This document shows positions 9,080-17,846 of a stretch of 64,000 nt of DNA, in pieces. A program made the position numbers and the translations under genes. Each line of letters starts with the position of its first letter. Within the stretch, counting starts at the first letter, position 1. The DNA is taken from NCBI RefSeq assembly GCF_000760735.1, contig NZ_JMEX01000008.1, positions 404,018 through 468,017 on the forward strand, in the 5' to 3' direction. A model generated the notes under the pieces. That model saw only the letters and a list, made by a program, of their open reading frames with translations, was not told the origin of the DNA and did not search any database. The stretch is from Rhodococcoides fascians A44A (GTDB taxonomy: Bacteria > Actinomycetota > Actinomycetes > Mycobacteriales > Mycobacteriaceae).

Positions 9080-9939
9080 GGTGTAATCACCGATCCGTTC
9101 TGTGTAAAGCTACTGCTTGCCGAACTACTTACCGGGGTACCGAGCGCGGATTGCGCCGAACTTGCCAGAGAACCGGGCGTGACGCGGGGGCCTCTGCTTC
9201 TGCCGAGCCGCGGCGCTGCCGACAGCGCGGACGCGTCGTTGCGGGAGCTGTTGAACGACAGGACCTGCATCTCGACGGCCAGATCCACGCGACGGACCTC
9301 CACTGCGTCGGGAACGTCCAGCGTCACCGGAGAGAAGCTGAGGATGCTCTGGACTCCGCCGGCGACGAACGCCGACGCCACGTCCTGGGCCGAATCGTCG
9401 GGGGTGGCGATGACGCCGATGGTCGCTTCCAGTTCACGGCACGACGTTTCGAGCCGGTCGACGTGCTGGACGCGGAGTCCGTCGATGTCGAGGCCGACCC
9501 GCTCGGGGTTGCGGTCGAACAGACCCACCATGGAGAAGCCACGACGGCCGAATCCTCCGTAGCGGGCGAGGGCCTCGCCGAGGTTTCCGACGCCGACGAG
9601 CACCACCTTGTGCCCGCGGTCCAGTCCCAGTGCGGTCTCGATCTTGGCGCGCAGTCGCAGAACGTCGTAACCGACGCCGCGGACACCGTTGGGCCCGAGA
9701 AAAGAAAGATCCTTGCGAAGTTTGGCCGATCCGACTCCGGCGGCAGTGGCGAGTTCTTCACTCGAAACGATCAGAACGCCGTCGTCGGCGAGGATTCCGA
9801 GGACCCGCAAGTAGGTGGCCAATCGCGTCACCGTAGCCTGTGGGATGACCCGTTCGGCAGTGCCCGATCGGGCTGGATCGACACCAGGTGACCGGTCGAC
9901 ACCAGCCGGCATGGCCGGGCGCTCTTCGGTCACGTTCAT
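9076..9939 (-). CDS. rex: Redox-sensing transcriptional repressor Rex
   Basis: 287 residues. An N-terminal winged helix (about 30-95: [28 protein letters not shown]) is followed by a Rossmann domain with [13 protein letters not shown] (about 112-124) that binds NADH/NAD. Rex leaves DNA when NADH is high. Its first about 30 residues and last about 55 residues (serine rich) extend beyond the core family. It is the first gene of the haem run, as in Streptomyces rex-hemACD (known arrangement). A near-consensus Rex operator lies 110 bases upstream, so autoregulation of the operon is likely. Confidence 0.94.
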   Translation of the reverse strand: MNVTEERPAMPAGVDRSPGVDPARSGTAERVIPQATVTRLATYLRVLGILADDGVLIVSSEELATAAGVGSAKLRKDLSFLGPNGVRGVGYDVLRLRAKIETALGLDRGHKVVLVGVGNLGEALARYGGFGRRGFSMVGLFDRNPERVGLDIDGLRVQHVDRLETSCRELEATIGVIATPDDSAQDVASAFVAGGVQSILSFSPVTLDVPDAVEVRRVDLAVEMQVLSFNSSRNDASALSAAPRLGRSRGPRVTPGSLASSAQSALGTPVSSSASSSFTQNGSVITP

Positions 9940-10048
9940 GGCTCCTCGTCCGATCGGCTGCGACGGCCGGTCTTCACGCTGATCCGCGGGCTTCTCTCAC
10001 CAGAAACTGCACGCAGTTCCATTCCTGCGCCGACACCACGGTAACTGC

Positions 10049-10066
10049 TTGTGAACGAATGAACAA
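10049..10066. promoter_or_regulatory. Putative Rex operator (ROP) upstream of rex
   Basis: TTGTGAACGAATGAACAA matches the actinobacterial Rex consensus TTGTGAA-N4-TTCACAA at 12 of 14 fixed positions; the left half is perfect and the right half has two changes. It sits 110 bases upstream of the rex start on the side where its promoter should be. Confidence 0.65.
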
Positions 10067-10126
10067 AGTCGCTGCATCCGTGCTAGAGGGGCTCTCACCT
10101 GCAAAGCGAGCACCGACGGCCCGTTA

Positions 10127-10399
10127 TTAGGGTGCCCTTCTGGCTGCGAGATCGGCACGTAGACGTGGTTCGTCGACCTCCCAGTAACTGTGTTCGCGGC
10201 CGTCGAGCAGCACGACAGGGACGCGGTCGCCGTACTCTGCGCGCAGGTCAGGCATAGTTTTCGCGACTTCGTCGACGTCGGTGGACGTCGGCGTCACCCC
10301 GAACTCGCTGCAGACCGCCACCAATCGCTCGAAGGCGGCCACACATGTGTGACATCCGGCTCGGGTGAGAAGAACCACGGTGGGACCAGCTGTAGTCAT
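10127..10399 (-). CDS. Glutaredoxin-like thioredoxin-fold protein
   Basis: 90 residues from ATG 10399, preceded by a GAGGGTGG ribosome site. The redox motif is CHTC near residues 16-19 (TRAGCHTC), at the end of the first beta strand, followed by the cis-proline region RVPVVLLDG. This is the DUF836-type glutaredoxin family, which reduces or shuttles disulfides in the cytoplasm. It sits just upstream of rex on the same strand, as in mycobacteria (Rv0508 next to hemA). The 187-base gap with the Rex-like site suggests rex has its own promoter. The open frame extends further upstream only through a repeat element and is not used. Confidence 0.85.
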   Translation of the reverse strand: MTTAGPTVVLLTRAGCHTCVAAFERLVAVCSEFGVTPTSTDVDEVAKTMPDLRAEYGDRVPVVLLDGREHSYWEVDEPRLRADLAARRAP

Positions 10400-10440
10400 A
10401 CCGTCCACCCTCTCACCCACAGTAGAGAGACGAAGGTCAC

Positions 10441-10527
10441 ACAGGAGTGGAGCCTGCGGGAACGACCCGGTCGTACAGGAGTGGAGCCTGCAGGAACGAC
10501 CCGGTCGCACGTGGGTGGAGCCTGCAG
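10441..10527. repeat. Intergenic tandem repeat, 34-bp unit (element B)
   Basis: Two nearly identical 34-base units (10441-10474, 10475-10508) and a partial third, each containing GGAGTGGAGCCTGC and GGAACGACCCGGTCG. The same element appears in opposite orientation at 48688-48768 and once inside 43600-43641. It lies between the glutaredoxin-like gene and the divergent HAD gene. Confidence 0.85.
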
Positions 10528-10619
10528 GTCATCGGTGGGGGTGACCGAGTGCGAGGGATTCCCCGCGGAGAGCTACGGACTAGGGTTTGGGGCAGTGCTC
10601 GAACATGGAGGTGCGCGTG

Positions 10620-11666
10620 ATGAGCAACGGGGGTTCCGAGACGCCTGGAAGTACTCCTGACGGCCCGCTCGGGAGCAGCGACCCGGACACGAGCGCCGAG
10701 ACGCCCGACCTTCCCATCACCGAGGTGCCGGACGAGGTCATGGTCGACACGGAGCATCCGCGGGAGGACAAGCGCCGCAAGCGGCGACTCCGTAATCCAC
10801 TCGGTCCGTCGGATGCACAGGTGCGCGCGAATGTCGCAGGCGAGGCCAGTGCCGATGCTGCGATAGCGCTGCAGGCCGAGTCGGGAGGTTCGGTCCCACT
10901 CGACCTCACCGCGGCAGCGTTCTTCGACGTCGACAACACGATGGTGCAGGGTGCGTCGATCATTCACTTCGCGCGCGGGCTCGCAGCGCGCAAGTACTTC
11001 ACCAGTAGCGACCTAGCGCAGTTCGCCTGGCAGCAGGTCAAGTTCCGGGTCAGCGGCAAGGAGAACAGCGACGACGTCGCGAGCGGCCGCGAGAAGGCGC
11101 TGTCCTTCATCAAGGGTCGCTCCACCGCGGAGCTGCGTCTGCTCGGCGAGGAGATCTACGACGAACTGATCGCGGACAAGATCTGGCCGGGCACCGCAGC
11201 ACTCGCTCAGATGCACCTCGACGCCGGCCAACAGGTGTGGCTGGTGACCGCGACCCCGCTCGAGTTGGCCCAGATCATCGCCGAACGCCTCGGTCTCACC
11301 GGCGCGCTGGGAACCGTGGCCGAGAGCAACGACGGCATCTTCACCGGCAGGCTCGTCGGCGACATCCTGCACGGTCTCGGCAAGGCTCACGCCGTCCGCA
11401 CCCTGGCCGTACGCGAGGGCCTCAACCTCAAGCGGTGTACCGCGTACTCCGACAGTCACAACGACGTGCCGATGCTCTCGCTCGTCGGAACTGCAGTTGC
11501 AGTCAATCCCGACGCGGACCTGCGCGAGCTGGCGAAGAATCGGGGCTGGGAGATCCGCGACTTCCGCACCGGCCGCAAGGCGGCCAAGATCGGCGTCCCG
11601 ACGGCCCTCGCGCTCGGTGCCGTCGGCGGCGGCCTCGCCGCGGTCATCGGCCGCCGCCGAGCCTGA
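10620..11666 (+). CDS. HAD-superfamily IB phosphatase (SerB-like)
   Basis: 348 residues from ATG 10620 with GGAGG upstream; nearby ATG/GTG codons at 10605 and 10617 are alternatives. The HAD nucleophile motif DVDNT is at 103-107 ([11 protein letters not shown]), motif II is LVTATPLEL and motif III/IV is [11 protein letters not shown]. This is subfamily IB, which includes phosphoserine phosphatases and lysophosphatidic acid phosphatase-like enzymes; the true substrate is not evident. About 95 residues before the HAD domain are low-complexity and acidic, with a KRRKRRLR patch, an extension absent from plain SerB. The mycobacterial syntenic gene is called serB1. It ends 7 bases from the convergent GNAT gene. 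Confidence 0.85.
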   Translation: MSNGGSETPGSTPDGPLGSSDPDTSAETPDLPITEVPDEVMVDTEHPREDKRRKRRLRNPLGPSDAQVRANVAGEASADAAIALQAESGGSVPLDLTAAAFFDVDNTMVQGASIIHFARGLAARKYFTSSDLAQFAWQQVKFRVSGKENSDDVASGREKALSFIKGRSTAELRLLGEEIYDELIADKIWPGTAALAQMHLDAGQQVWLVTATPLELAQIIAERLGLTGALGTVAESNDGIFTGRLVGDILHGLGKAHAVRTLAVREGLNLKRCTAYSDSHNDVPMLSLVGTAVAVNPDADLRELAKNRGWEIRDFRTGRKAAKIGVPTALALGAVGGGLAAVIGRRRA

Positions 11667-11673
11667 GCAGGCG

Positions 11674-12162
11674 CTAGAGCGTCAACTGCATCAAGGTGAG
11701 ATCGAGCCACCGGTCGAACTTGATGCCGACCTCGGGCATCTGCCCGACGGTGACGAATCCGAACTTCTCGTGCAGCGCTATCGACGTCGTGTTTCGTGAT
11801 TCGATGACCCCGACGAGCGCATGGATCCCCGCGGCGGATGCCCGGGCGATCAGTTCGGCCATCAAGGCGCTGGCGATTCCGCGACGGTGGAAGTCGCTAC
11901 CGACGTACACGGAATGTTCGACGGTGAGACGGTATCCGCTCTTCAGGCGCCACTGCGCGTACGACGCATACCCCGCGACTGCGCCGTCGACGACTGCGGT
12001 GAGCACGGGGTATCCGGCGCGGAGTCGGCCGTCGAGCCAGTCCATCCGCTCGTCGAGACCGACTTCGGTTTCGTCCCAGATTGCCGTCGTGTTCCGGATG
12101 GCGTCGTTGTGGATGTCGAGAATCGACGGGAGATCTTCGGTGACGGTGTCTCTGATCAGCAC
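11674..12162 (-). CDS. GNAT N-acetyltransferase (phosphinothricin/Pat-like)
   Basis: 162 residues covering a single GNAT domain. The acetyl-CoA loop is RRGIASALMAELI (about residues 92-104), and GYASYAQWRLKSGYRLTVEHSVYV is typical of the Pat/YncA subfamily of small amino-compound acetyltransferases. The true acceptor is unknown. It stands between the convergent HAD gene (7 bases away) and the acyltransferase gene upstream, 17 bases away on the same strand, so it may be the last gene of that operon. Confidence 0.85.
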   Translation of the reverse strand: MLIRDTVTEDLPSILDIHNDAIRNTTAIWDETEVGLDERMDWLDGRLRAGYPVLTAVVDGAVAGYASYAQWRLKSGYRLTVEHSVYVGSDFHRRGIASALMAELIARASAAGIHALVGVIESRNTTSIALHEKFGFVTVGQMPEVGIKFDRWLDLTLMQLTL

Positions 12163-12179
12163 ACCGGCGAGGTTACTGC

Positions 12180-13268
12180 CTACCCGAGAAAGACATTGCG
12201 GCGCTTGGCCAGCAGTCGGTACAGGGTGTGCTGGATGGTTTCACGGACGTGGTCGGTCAGTTCGAACAACACCATCGGGTCCTCCGACGCCTGCGCGTCG
12301 TACGAGTCGGTGTAGATCGGCTTACCGAATTCGATGTACCACTTCGACGGCAACGGAACGAGACCGAGCGGCCCGAGATGCGGAAAGAACGGCGTGACCG
12401 GGAAGTACGGCATACCCATCAGACGTGCGAGCGGGGTGATGTCGCCGATCTTCGGATAGATCTCCTCCGAACCGACGATGGAGCACGGAATGATCGGCGC
12501 ACCGGTTTTCAGAGCGGCGGACACGAATCCGCCGCGACCGAACCGCTGCAGCTTGTACCGCTCGCTGAACGGCTTGCCGATGCCCTTGAACCCCTCGGGG
12601 AACACCGCAGCGACCTCACCCATACGAAGCAGACGTTCTGCGTCCGGGTTGCAGGCGAGGGTGTGCCCTGCCTTTCGAGCGATGGTTCCGACGCCCGGCA
12701 TCTCGAACGCCATGTCGGCGGCCAACATTCGCAACGGGCGGTGCGCAGGATGGTGGTCACGGACGGCGACCGACGTCATCAGCGCGTCGACGGGAATGAC
12801 CCCTGCGTGGTTGGCGACGACGAGCGCGCCACCGTCGTCGGGGATGTTCTCGATTCCCTTGATCTCGACACGGAACCATTTGTCGAACAGTGGTCGCAGC
12901 AGCGGCAGCCAGACGGCGTCGGCGAAATGAGGATCGTATCCGAACTCGTCGACCGTGTAATCGCCCGCGAGACGGCGGCGCACGAATTCCGCTGTCTCCG
13001 AGATGGTGTCGACGATCTTCGCCTTGACGTCGTCGATCTGTGACGGCTCCGTCGCCGCGGTGGGGTGGGCCGTGGATTCGGTCGGCGTGAGCAGTGGGAT
13101 CGGCGGCGTCGGCTCGGCGTACGACGACGGGTGTCTGCTACGGCTGCTCGCCGCACCGGTATCGGCACGGTTGTTGTCGGCACGTGCGCGGGCAGCGCGC
13201 TCTCGACCGGCTCCGTCGCGTCCGGAACCGGTGCCGTGCAGCGGGATTACCTTCGCCACCTCGTTCAC
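12180..13268 (-). CDS. PlsC-type lysophospholipid acyltransferase family protein (Rv0502-like)
   Basis: 362 residues from a GTG at 13268 that overlaps the epimerase stop as GTGA. The first about 85 residues are polar and Arg/Ser/Pro rich; the acyltransferase domain follows. The active-site region reads VVANHAGVIPVDALM, so the His and Asp are six residues apart instead of the common four. The second motif is FPEGFKGIGKP. Family members move acyl groups onto lysophospholipids or related glycerol acceptors at the inner membrane face. Gene order matches the mycobacterial galE2-Rv0502 pair. The frame stays open into the upstream gene, but there it is out of frame with real protein. Confidence 0.85.
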   Translation of the reverse strand: MNEVAKVIPLHGTGSGRDGAGRERAARARADNNRADTGAASSRSRHPSSYAEPTPPIPLLTPTESTAHPTAATEPSQIDDVKAKIVDTISETAEFVRRRLAGDYTVDEFGYDPHFADAVWLPLLRPLFDKWFRVEIKGIENIPDDGGALVVANHAGVIPVDALMTSVAVRDHHPAHRPLRMLAADMAFEMPGVGTIARKAGHTLACNPDAERLLRMGEVAAVFPEGFKGIGKPFSERYKLQRFGRGGFVSAALKTGAPIIPCSIVGSEEIYPKIGDITPLARLMGMPYFPVTPFFPHLGPLGLVPLPSKWYIEFGKPIYTDSYDAQASEDPMVLFELTDHVRETIQHTLYRLLAKRRNVFLG

Positions 13269-14377
13269 CCCTCCCGTCCTGAACCCGACACAGCCGTCAG
13301 TGCTGCCTTGGTGACGGCAGCGCCGCCGTCGACTGCGCGCAGCGCGTGCTGTTCCACCGAATCGACCCATTCCGTGCGAAGTACCGGCCGTAGCGCCGCG
13401 CCTCGAACGAAATCGTCGAATGCCTGAACCGTAGTCCATCGAGGCTCGAATCCGAGGTCCGATCGCATACGAGTGGTGTCGAGTCCGCAGCCGAAGTGGA
13501 AGTAGTCCAACTGTTCGGTTGTGAACTCCCGCATCATCGATCCCATGAGGGCGCGCCCGACGCTCTTGAACAGCGCGAACGGGACGGGTACCTCGATACG
13601 GCCTGCGCGTCTGATGGCCTGCGACAGCATGATGGTGCCGTCTGCGCCGACGTTGAAGGTGCCCGCGGGACCGCTGACGGTGGCTCGTTCGAGCGCGGCG
13701 AGTGCGTCCTCCTCGTGCAGCAGCTGCATCCTCGCGTCGCGGCCGATGATGCTGGGAATGATCGGAGACGTCATGTATCGCGAGATGGACCCGTTCAGTC
13801 GTGGACCGATCAGCGGAGCCATCCGCAGGATCGACACGGCGATGTCCGGGCGGCGCCGACCGAGGCCGCGGATGTAGCCCTCGATGTCGATCGTGTCCCG
13901 GGCGAATGCTCCGGACGGCGGCCGCCTGGCGCTCATCTCCTCGGTGAACTTCACCGGATCCTTCGCACTGCACCCGTACACCGAGGACGAGGAACGGAGG
14001 ACCACCTTCTGTACCGACGGAGACTTCTGGCACACGGCGAACAGCTGCATGGCCCCGATGACGTTGAGGTCCTTCATCGTGGCGCGACCACCCGAGCGGG
14101 GCGGTTTGGTGATGGTGGCGGCGTGCACCACCGTGTCCACGTTGGCGTTCCGGAGGACCTTGCCGATCAGCGGGTTGCGGATGTCGGCGCGCACGAATTC
14201 CGCGCGGCCCATGCGTCGCAACAGGTCTTTGCTCGGTGACTGTGCGTCGACGGCGATGACGCGCTCGACAGCCGGGTTCTGCGCAAGTCTGGTGACGAGA
14301 TATCCGCCGAGGAAGCGGCTCGCGCCGGTGACCAGCACTACCTTCGGCGCCGCGACGCCTCGCTCGTTCGAAGTCAC
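13265..14377 (-). CDS. NAD-dependent epimerase/dehydratase (GalE2-like SDR)
   Basis: 370 residues. The N-terminal Rossmann motif is VVLVTGASRFLGGYL (TGxxxxxG class), followed by the acidic adenosine-binding residue in VIAVDA. The extended-SDR catalytic Tyr-x3-Lys is not clear: SSSVYGCSAKDPVKF has the Tyr and a Lys five residues later, so activity may be unusual. Mycobacterial Rv0501 is annotated galE2 only by similarity, and the substrate is unknown. It is followed by the acyltransferase with a 4-base overlap and preceded by bS22 on the same strand with a terminator between. Confidence 0.85.
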   Translation of the reverse strand: MTSNERGVAAPKVVLVTGASRFLGGYLVTRLAQNPAVERVIAVDAQSPSKDLLRRMGRAEFVRADIRNPLIGKVLRNANVDTVVHAATITKPPRSGGRATMKDLNVIGAMQLFAVCQKSPSVQKVVLRSSSSVYGCSAKDPVKFTEEMSARRPPSGAFARDTIDIEGYIRGLGRRRPDIAVSILRMAPLIGPRLNGSISRYMTSPIIPSIIGRDARMQLLHEEDALAALERATVSGPAGTFNVGADGTIMLSQAIRRAGRIEVPVPFALFKSVGRALMGSMMREFTTEQLDYFHFGCGLDTTRMRSDLGFEPRWTTVQAFDDFVRGAALRPVLRTEWVDSVEQHALRAVDGGAAVTKAALTAVSGSGREG

Positions 14378-14478
14378 TCACACCCCCGATTGATTACCGC
14401 TGGCGGCAAGCCTACTGGAATCCGCGGAAGATGCGAGGACAGTGGAAAACGCAACAAGCGGTCCCATGACACACGAAA

Positions 14479-14508
14479 GGCCCGACACCTCCTGCGAGGT
14501 GACGGGCC
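14479..14508 (-). terminator. Hairpin terminator after the bS22 gene
   Basis: GGCCCG-A-CACCTC / GAGGTG-A-CGGGCC form a 13-position stem with one A-A mismatch and a CTGC loop. On the minus strand it is followed by CTTTCGTG. It begins 15 bases after the bS22 stop codon and would separate it from the galE2-like gene. Confidence 0.75.
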
Positions 14509-14522
14509 CGTCGAGACGAGAT

Positions 14523-14624
14523 TTACTTGCCGAGTTTCCTGCGCTGAACGCGGGTACGGCGAAGCAGCTTGCGGTGCTTCTTCTTCGACATGCGCTTGCG
14601 ACGCTTCTTGATCACTGAACCCAT
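14523..14624 (-). CDS. Small ribosomal protein bS22 (AURKAIP1/COX24-like)
   Basis: 33 residues, extremely basic: [20 protein letters not shown] then [13 protein letters not shown]. This is the tiny arginine/lysine-rich protein found in actinobacteria (Rv0500B type) and seen as bS22 in mycobacterial ribosome structures. ATG start with GAGGAC upstream. It sits between the small HTH gene and the galE2-like gene exactly as in mycobacteria. A strong hairpin follows it, fitting an abundant short transcript. Confidence 0.93.
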
Positions 14625-14909
14625 GGCGGGTGTCCTCACGTTCTTCTCTAGCGTTTCGCGCACGCAAGTTGCGTACGCCTACCTGGCAGCCTCGAACCCA
14701 TCCGCCCACGTACTGCGGACCGAGCCGTCGATCCCCAAGCTGGCGCTCGGGCCTCGTTTGCCGAAGCTCGATGCAACCGACGAAGCTCCTGAAGCTCCTG
14801 GCACGAGTGTCGATATTACTCGACCACGACGAAACCTCACCTTACCGGGGTGGACCTGGTTCCACGAAACCGGCTCGGCGAGGTGTACCGCCGACGACTC
14901 TCGGGCCGC

Positions 14910-15146
14910 TCAGCCTGCGTCGAAGTACGAGGTCTCGAGGTAATCGTGCACAGCCTTGGCATGCACACGGAACGATCGACCCACTCGCACAGCAGGCAAT
15001 TCTCCGCCGTGCACCAATCGGTACACAGTCATTTTCGACACCCTCATCAGGGTCGCGACCTCCGCGACCGTGAGGAACTGCGTTCCAGCGACAGCTGACT
15101 GTCCGTCCTGGGACGCACTCTTGACCGGCTTGTTTGCAGGCACCAT
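14910..15146 (-). CDS. Small MerR/excisionase-type HTH protein (BldC/Rv0500A-like)
   Basis: 78 residues from ATG 15146, preceded by GGAGGTAAG. After about 25 polar residues comes a single winged-helix domain: FLTVAEVATLMRVSKMTVYR, then GELPAVRVGRSFRVHAKAVHDYL. This is the helix-turn-helix 17 family found in excisionases and in the developmental regulator BldC. There is no integrase or phage gene near it, and its place between proC and bS22 is conserved in mycobacteria, so it is a chromosomal DNA-binding regulator rather than a phage excisionase. Target unknown. Confidence 0.87.
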   Translation of the reverse strand: MVPANKPVKSASQDGQSAVAGTQFLTVAEVATLMRVSKMTVYRLVHGGELPAVRVGRSFRVHAKAVHDYLETSYFDAG

Positions 15147-15273
15147 CAATCCACTTACCTCCGGCACGTCTCGCGCGGCAGGCTTCCCCTCCTGCCGAAC
15201 AGACACGCACGTGCTACCTGTGAGCTTAACGTGACCAATGGGGTTACTGCGACGGGTGTAGGGAACTGATTTT

Positions 15274-16098
15274 TTATTCTGGTGTGACGCCCATCTCAGC
15301 TGCACGATCGTTGGCTGCGGACAACGCGTCGAAGAACGCAGTCCGTAGACCGCCCTCCTCGAGCCGGCGCACCGCTGCCGCCGTCGTTCCCCCAGGTGAG
15401 GTCACTGCGTAGCGCAGCTCGGTCGGGGTGTCGTCGGAGCGATCCAGCATCGCACCCGAGCCGATCATCGTCTGAACGACGAGCGCCGACGCCACGTCGC
15501 GTGGCAGCCCCAATCCGACACCGGCGTCGATCATCGCCTCGGCGACGAGAAAGAAGTACGCCGGACCCGAACCGGACACCGCGGTCACCGCGTCGAGCTG
15601 ATTCTCCTTGACGACGACGACCTTGCCCACCGAGGACAGGATCTTCTCGACCAGTTCGAGGTGTTCGGTCTTGGCGTACCGGCCGGGCGCGAGGACGCTG
15701 ACGCCCTCGCCGACGAGCATCGGTGTGTTCGGCATGACTCGGACGACGGGAAAACCTGCGGGCAGCTTCGGCTCGAACTTCGACGTCGGGACTCCGGCGG
15801 CCAACGACACGATCAGCTGTTCACGCTCGCCGTCCAGGTCGATCTTCGCGACCTCGGTGATGACGCCGTCGACGTCGCCCGGCTTCACGGCGAGAACGAT
15901 GACGTCCGCGTTCTCCGACGCCTCCGAGATCGAGGTCGTGAGGATTCCGAAGGTGGATGCGAGCTCGGCCGCCCGGGCCTCGAACTTCTCGGCGACCACC
16001 AGGTCGCGGACTGCGTGGCCTGCTTCGAGCAGTCCGGCGATCAGCGCCTCGCCGATCCGCCCGCCTCCGATTACTGCAATTCTCGTCATGGGTGACAA
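15274..16098 (-). CDS. proC: Pyrroline-5-carboxylate reductase
   Basis: 274 residues, normal length. It reduces pyrroline-5-carboxylate to proline with NAD(P)H, the last step of proline synthesis. The dinucleotide motif is IAVIGGGRIGEALIAGLLEAG at residues 6-26. The signature AVSGSGPAYFFLVAEAMIDA and the C-terminal TSPGGTTAAAVRRLEEGG are present. Upstream is the thioesterase gene on the same strand, 31 bases away; downstream is the small HTH gene. Confidence 0.95.
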   Translation of the reverse strand: MSPMTRIAVIGGGRIGEALIAGLLEAGHAVRDLVVAEKFEARAAELASTFGILTTSISEASENADVIVLAVKPGDVDGVITEVAKIDLDGEREQLIVSLAAGVPTSKFEPKLPAGFPVVRVMPNTPMLVGEGVSVLAPGRYAKTEHLELVEKILSSVGKVVVVKENQLDAVTAVSGSGPAYFFLVAEAMIDAGVGLGLPRDVASALVVQTMIGSGAMLDRSDDTPTELRYAVTSPGGTTAAAVRRLEEGGLRTAFFDALSAANDRAAEMGVTPE

Positions 16099-16129
16099 GC
16101 GTAGATTGCGGCCCGGGAGTCGCCGAACG

Positions 16130-16960
16130 CTACCGGGGCACCATCGCCAACTGCCTGCTCTGCACGACGACGTCGCCCGTCTCGTCGAGCACCAGGTGAT
16201 CCTCCTCGAACCACGTTCCGCCGATGACGGTGCTGCTCGCGGCGACCCGGAGCCATCCCGGTGCAGGCTGCTTGCGCAGGTAGGTCGTCAACTGCACAGT
16301 CGGCGCCCAGCCGAACATCCCTCGGTTCATCGTCACGGGTGCGCAGATGTCGCCCGTCATCAGCGCGAACAGGGCTGCCGTGTCCACGTCGTTCTCGTCG
16401 CCCGGCCGGGGCCTGACCCACATGCGAACTTCGGGTTCGCCCTGCTGTCCCGTGAGGAAGTGCGCCGACGTCGGGTCGATCCGCATCTCGCACCCCTGTG
16501 CCAGGTGCACGATCGACGCCATCGGATGCTCGCCGCCGATCGCATCCGTCTCCGGCGGCGGCGCGGCAGGCATCGACGCCAGCGACGATTCCACCGTGTG
16601 CCGGGGAGTGTCGGTGTCCGGCCGCCCCAGGGTGACGACTGCACGAACCGCGGCACGTCCGCCCTGCGTCATCTCGACGTCGACGTGCGAGACCTGCTTT
16701 CCGCGTTTGCGAAGTACTGCGGTCAGGTGCACCTCACCCGGGTCGGGTGCGCTGAGGTAGCTGACACTGACGGCAAGTGGCTGTACTCCCTCGTCCCCCA
16801 GCTGCGCCTTCGCTGCGGCGGCGCACGTCGCCAGCATCGTGCCTCCGTGCACCTTCGGCCCGATCGTCCAGATCGAATCGATGACCGCGCCGTAGCTGCC
16901 TTCGAACTCGGATCTCTCCAGCGGGGTCAACGTCGTCGCCGCGGCGAAGGGGCTGGTCAT
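16130..16960 (-). CDS. Thioesterase family protein (double hotdog, Rv0499-like)
   Basis: 276 residues from ATG 16960. The sequence has two hotdog-like halves: the first with SIWTIGPKVHGGTMLATCAA and LSAPDPGEVHL, the second with MNRGMFGWAPTVQLTTYLR and VVIGGTW-type strands ending in QSRQLAMVPR. This is the actinobacterial TesB-like group (acyl-CoA thioesterase family protein); the acyl chain is unknown. It lies 38 bases after the sugar-isomerase-like gene and 31 before proC on the same strand. The upstream open extension to 17146 has no homologous look. Confidence 0.85.
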   Translation of the reverse strand: MTSPFAAATTLTPLERSEFEGSYGAVIDSIWTIGPKVHGGTMLATCAAAAKAQLGDEGVQPLAVSVSYLSAPDPGEVHLTAVLRKRGKQVSHVDVEMTQGGRAAVRAVVTLGRPDTDTPRHTVESSLASMPAAPPPETDAIGGEHPMASIVHLAQGCEMRIDPTSAHFLTGQQGEPEVRMWVRPRPGDENDVDTAALFALMTGDICAPVTMNRGMFGWAPTVQLTTYLRKQPAPGWLRVAASSTVIGGTWFEEDHLVLDETGDVVVQSRQLAMVPR

Positions 16961-16998
16961 CGGTGGTGTGCCTTTCGAATCGGGACGTACTGGTGCGC

Positions 16999-17835
16999 TC
17001 ACGCCAGGTGGCGGCGTGCGAACGCGAGGGCCTGGCCGAGCATCGATGCTCTCTCCGGCAGAGTTCGTGCGTTCTGAGTGTTGATCTCGATCACCGCCTG
17101 CCCGCGGAAGCCGCGGCGAACCAACTCGGCGCAGACCTGTGCGCACGGCTGATCTCCGTGGCCCGGGATCAAATGCTCGTCGATCGACGCGCCCCGACCG
17201 TCGGCGAGATGCAGATGCGCGAGCCCGTCGCCCATCCGGTCCATCATGTCGACGGCGTCGGTCCCGGCGGTCGCGGTGTGCGACAGGTCGAGGGTGTAAT
17301 GCGCGTGGCCGGAATCCGTCGGATCGTACGAGGGCGCGAACGCCGACACCGCAGCCCCCGGCCCACCACGCTTGCGGAGCCTCGCCGCCGAGCCTTCCTT
17401 GCGCCCGAAGAATCGGTCCGCGCGCATCGGGAACATGTTTTCCACGGCCACCACGACCTCGGACGCGGATTCCAGCTCGGCGACCTGGTCACCGAAGCCC
17501 TCGGCGTACTTCTTCTGCCACCGGAACGGCGGATGGACGACGACGGTCGCCGCACCCAACTGCTCCGCCGTACGCACCGAACGCTCGAGCTTCGCCACCG
17601 GATCCGCACCCCACACGCGTTGCGAGATGAGCAGGCACGGCGCGTGGATCGCCAGGACCGGGACGCCGTATTTGCGGGTCAACGCCCGTACGGCCTCCGC
17701 ATCCTGGCTCACCGACTCCGCCCAGACCATCAGCTCGATGCCGTCGTAACCCAACTCGGCGGCGTATCGAAACGCCGCTTCGGTGTTCTGCGGATACACC
17801 GAGGCAGTGGACAACCCGACAGCTACGCCCGACAC
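16999..17835 (-). CDS. Sugar phosphate isomerase/epimerase-like TIM barrel protein
   Basis: 278 residues of the xylose isomerase-like TIM barrel family. Visible strand ends include YDGIELMVWAE, VLAIHAPCLL, VVVHPPFRWQ, VVAVENMFP, YTLDLSHTAT, LAHLHLADGRG and AVIEINTQNA; the His, Glu and Asp residues in these form the usual metal site. The substrate is not known. Gene order (Rv0498 position) is conserved next to the Rv0497-like membrane protein gene, 11 bases upstream, and the thioesterase gene. Confidence 0.85.
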   Translation of the reverse strand: MSGVAVGLSTASVYPQNTEAAFRYAAELGYDGIELMVWAESVSQDAEAVRALTRKYGVPVLAIHAPCLLISQRVWGADPVAKLERSVRTAEQLGAATVVVHPPFRWQKKYAEGFGDQVAELESASEVVVAVENMFPMRADRFFGRKEGSAARLRKRGGPGAAVSAFAPSYDPTDSGHAHYTLDLSHTATAGTDAVDMMDRMGDGLAHLHLADGRGASIDEHLIPGHGDQPCAQVCAELVRRGFRGQAVIEINTQNARTLPERASMLGQALAFARRHLA

Positions 17836-17846
17836 CCGAGCGCCTG

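Noticed and set aside
12180-14381. A single 733-codon minus-strand frame suggesting a fused acyltransferase
   Set aside because: Upstream of 13268 the frame runs out of phase through the GalE2-like gene and reads as arginine-rich noise; the GTG at 13268 overlapping the epimerase stop is the proper start.
14910-15146. Excisionase-like gene as a sign of a prophage
   Set aside because: No integrase, att site or other phage gene nearby; the gene is part of a conserved chromosomal block next to proC and bS22.
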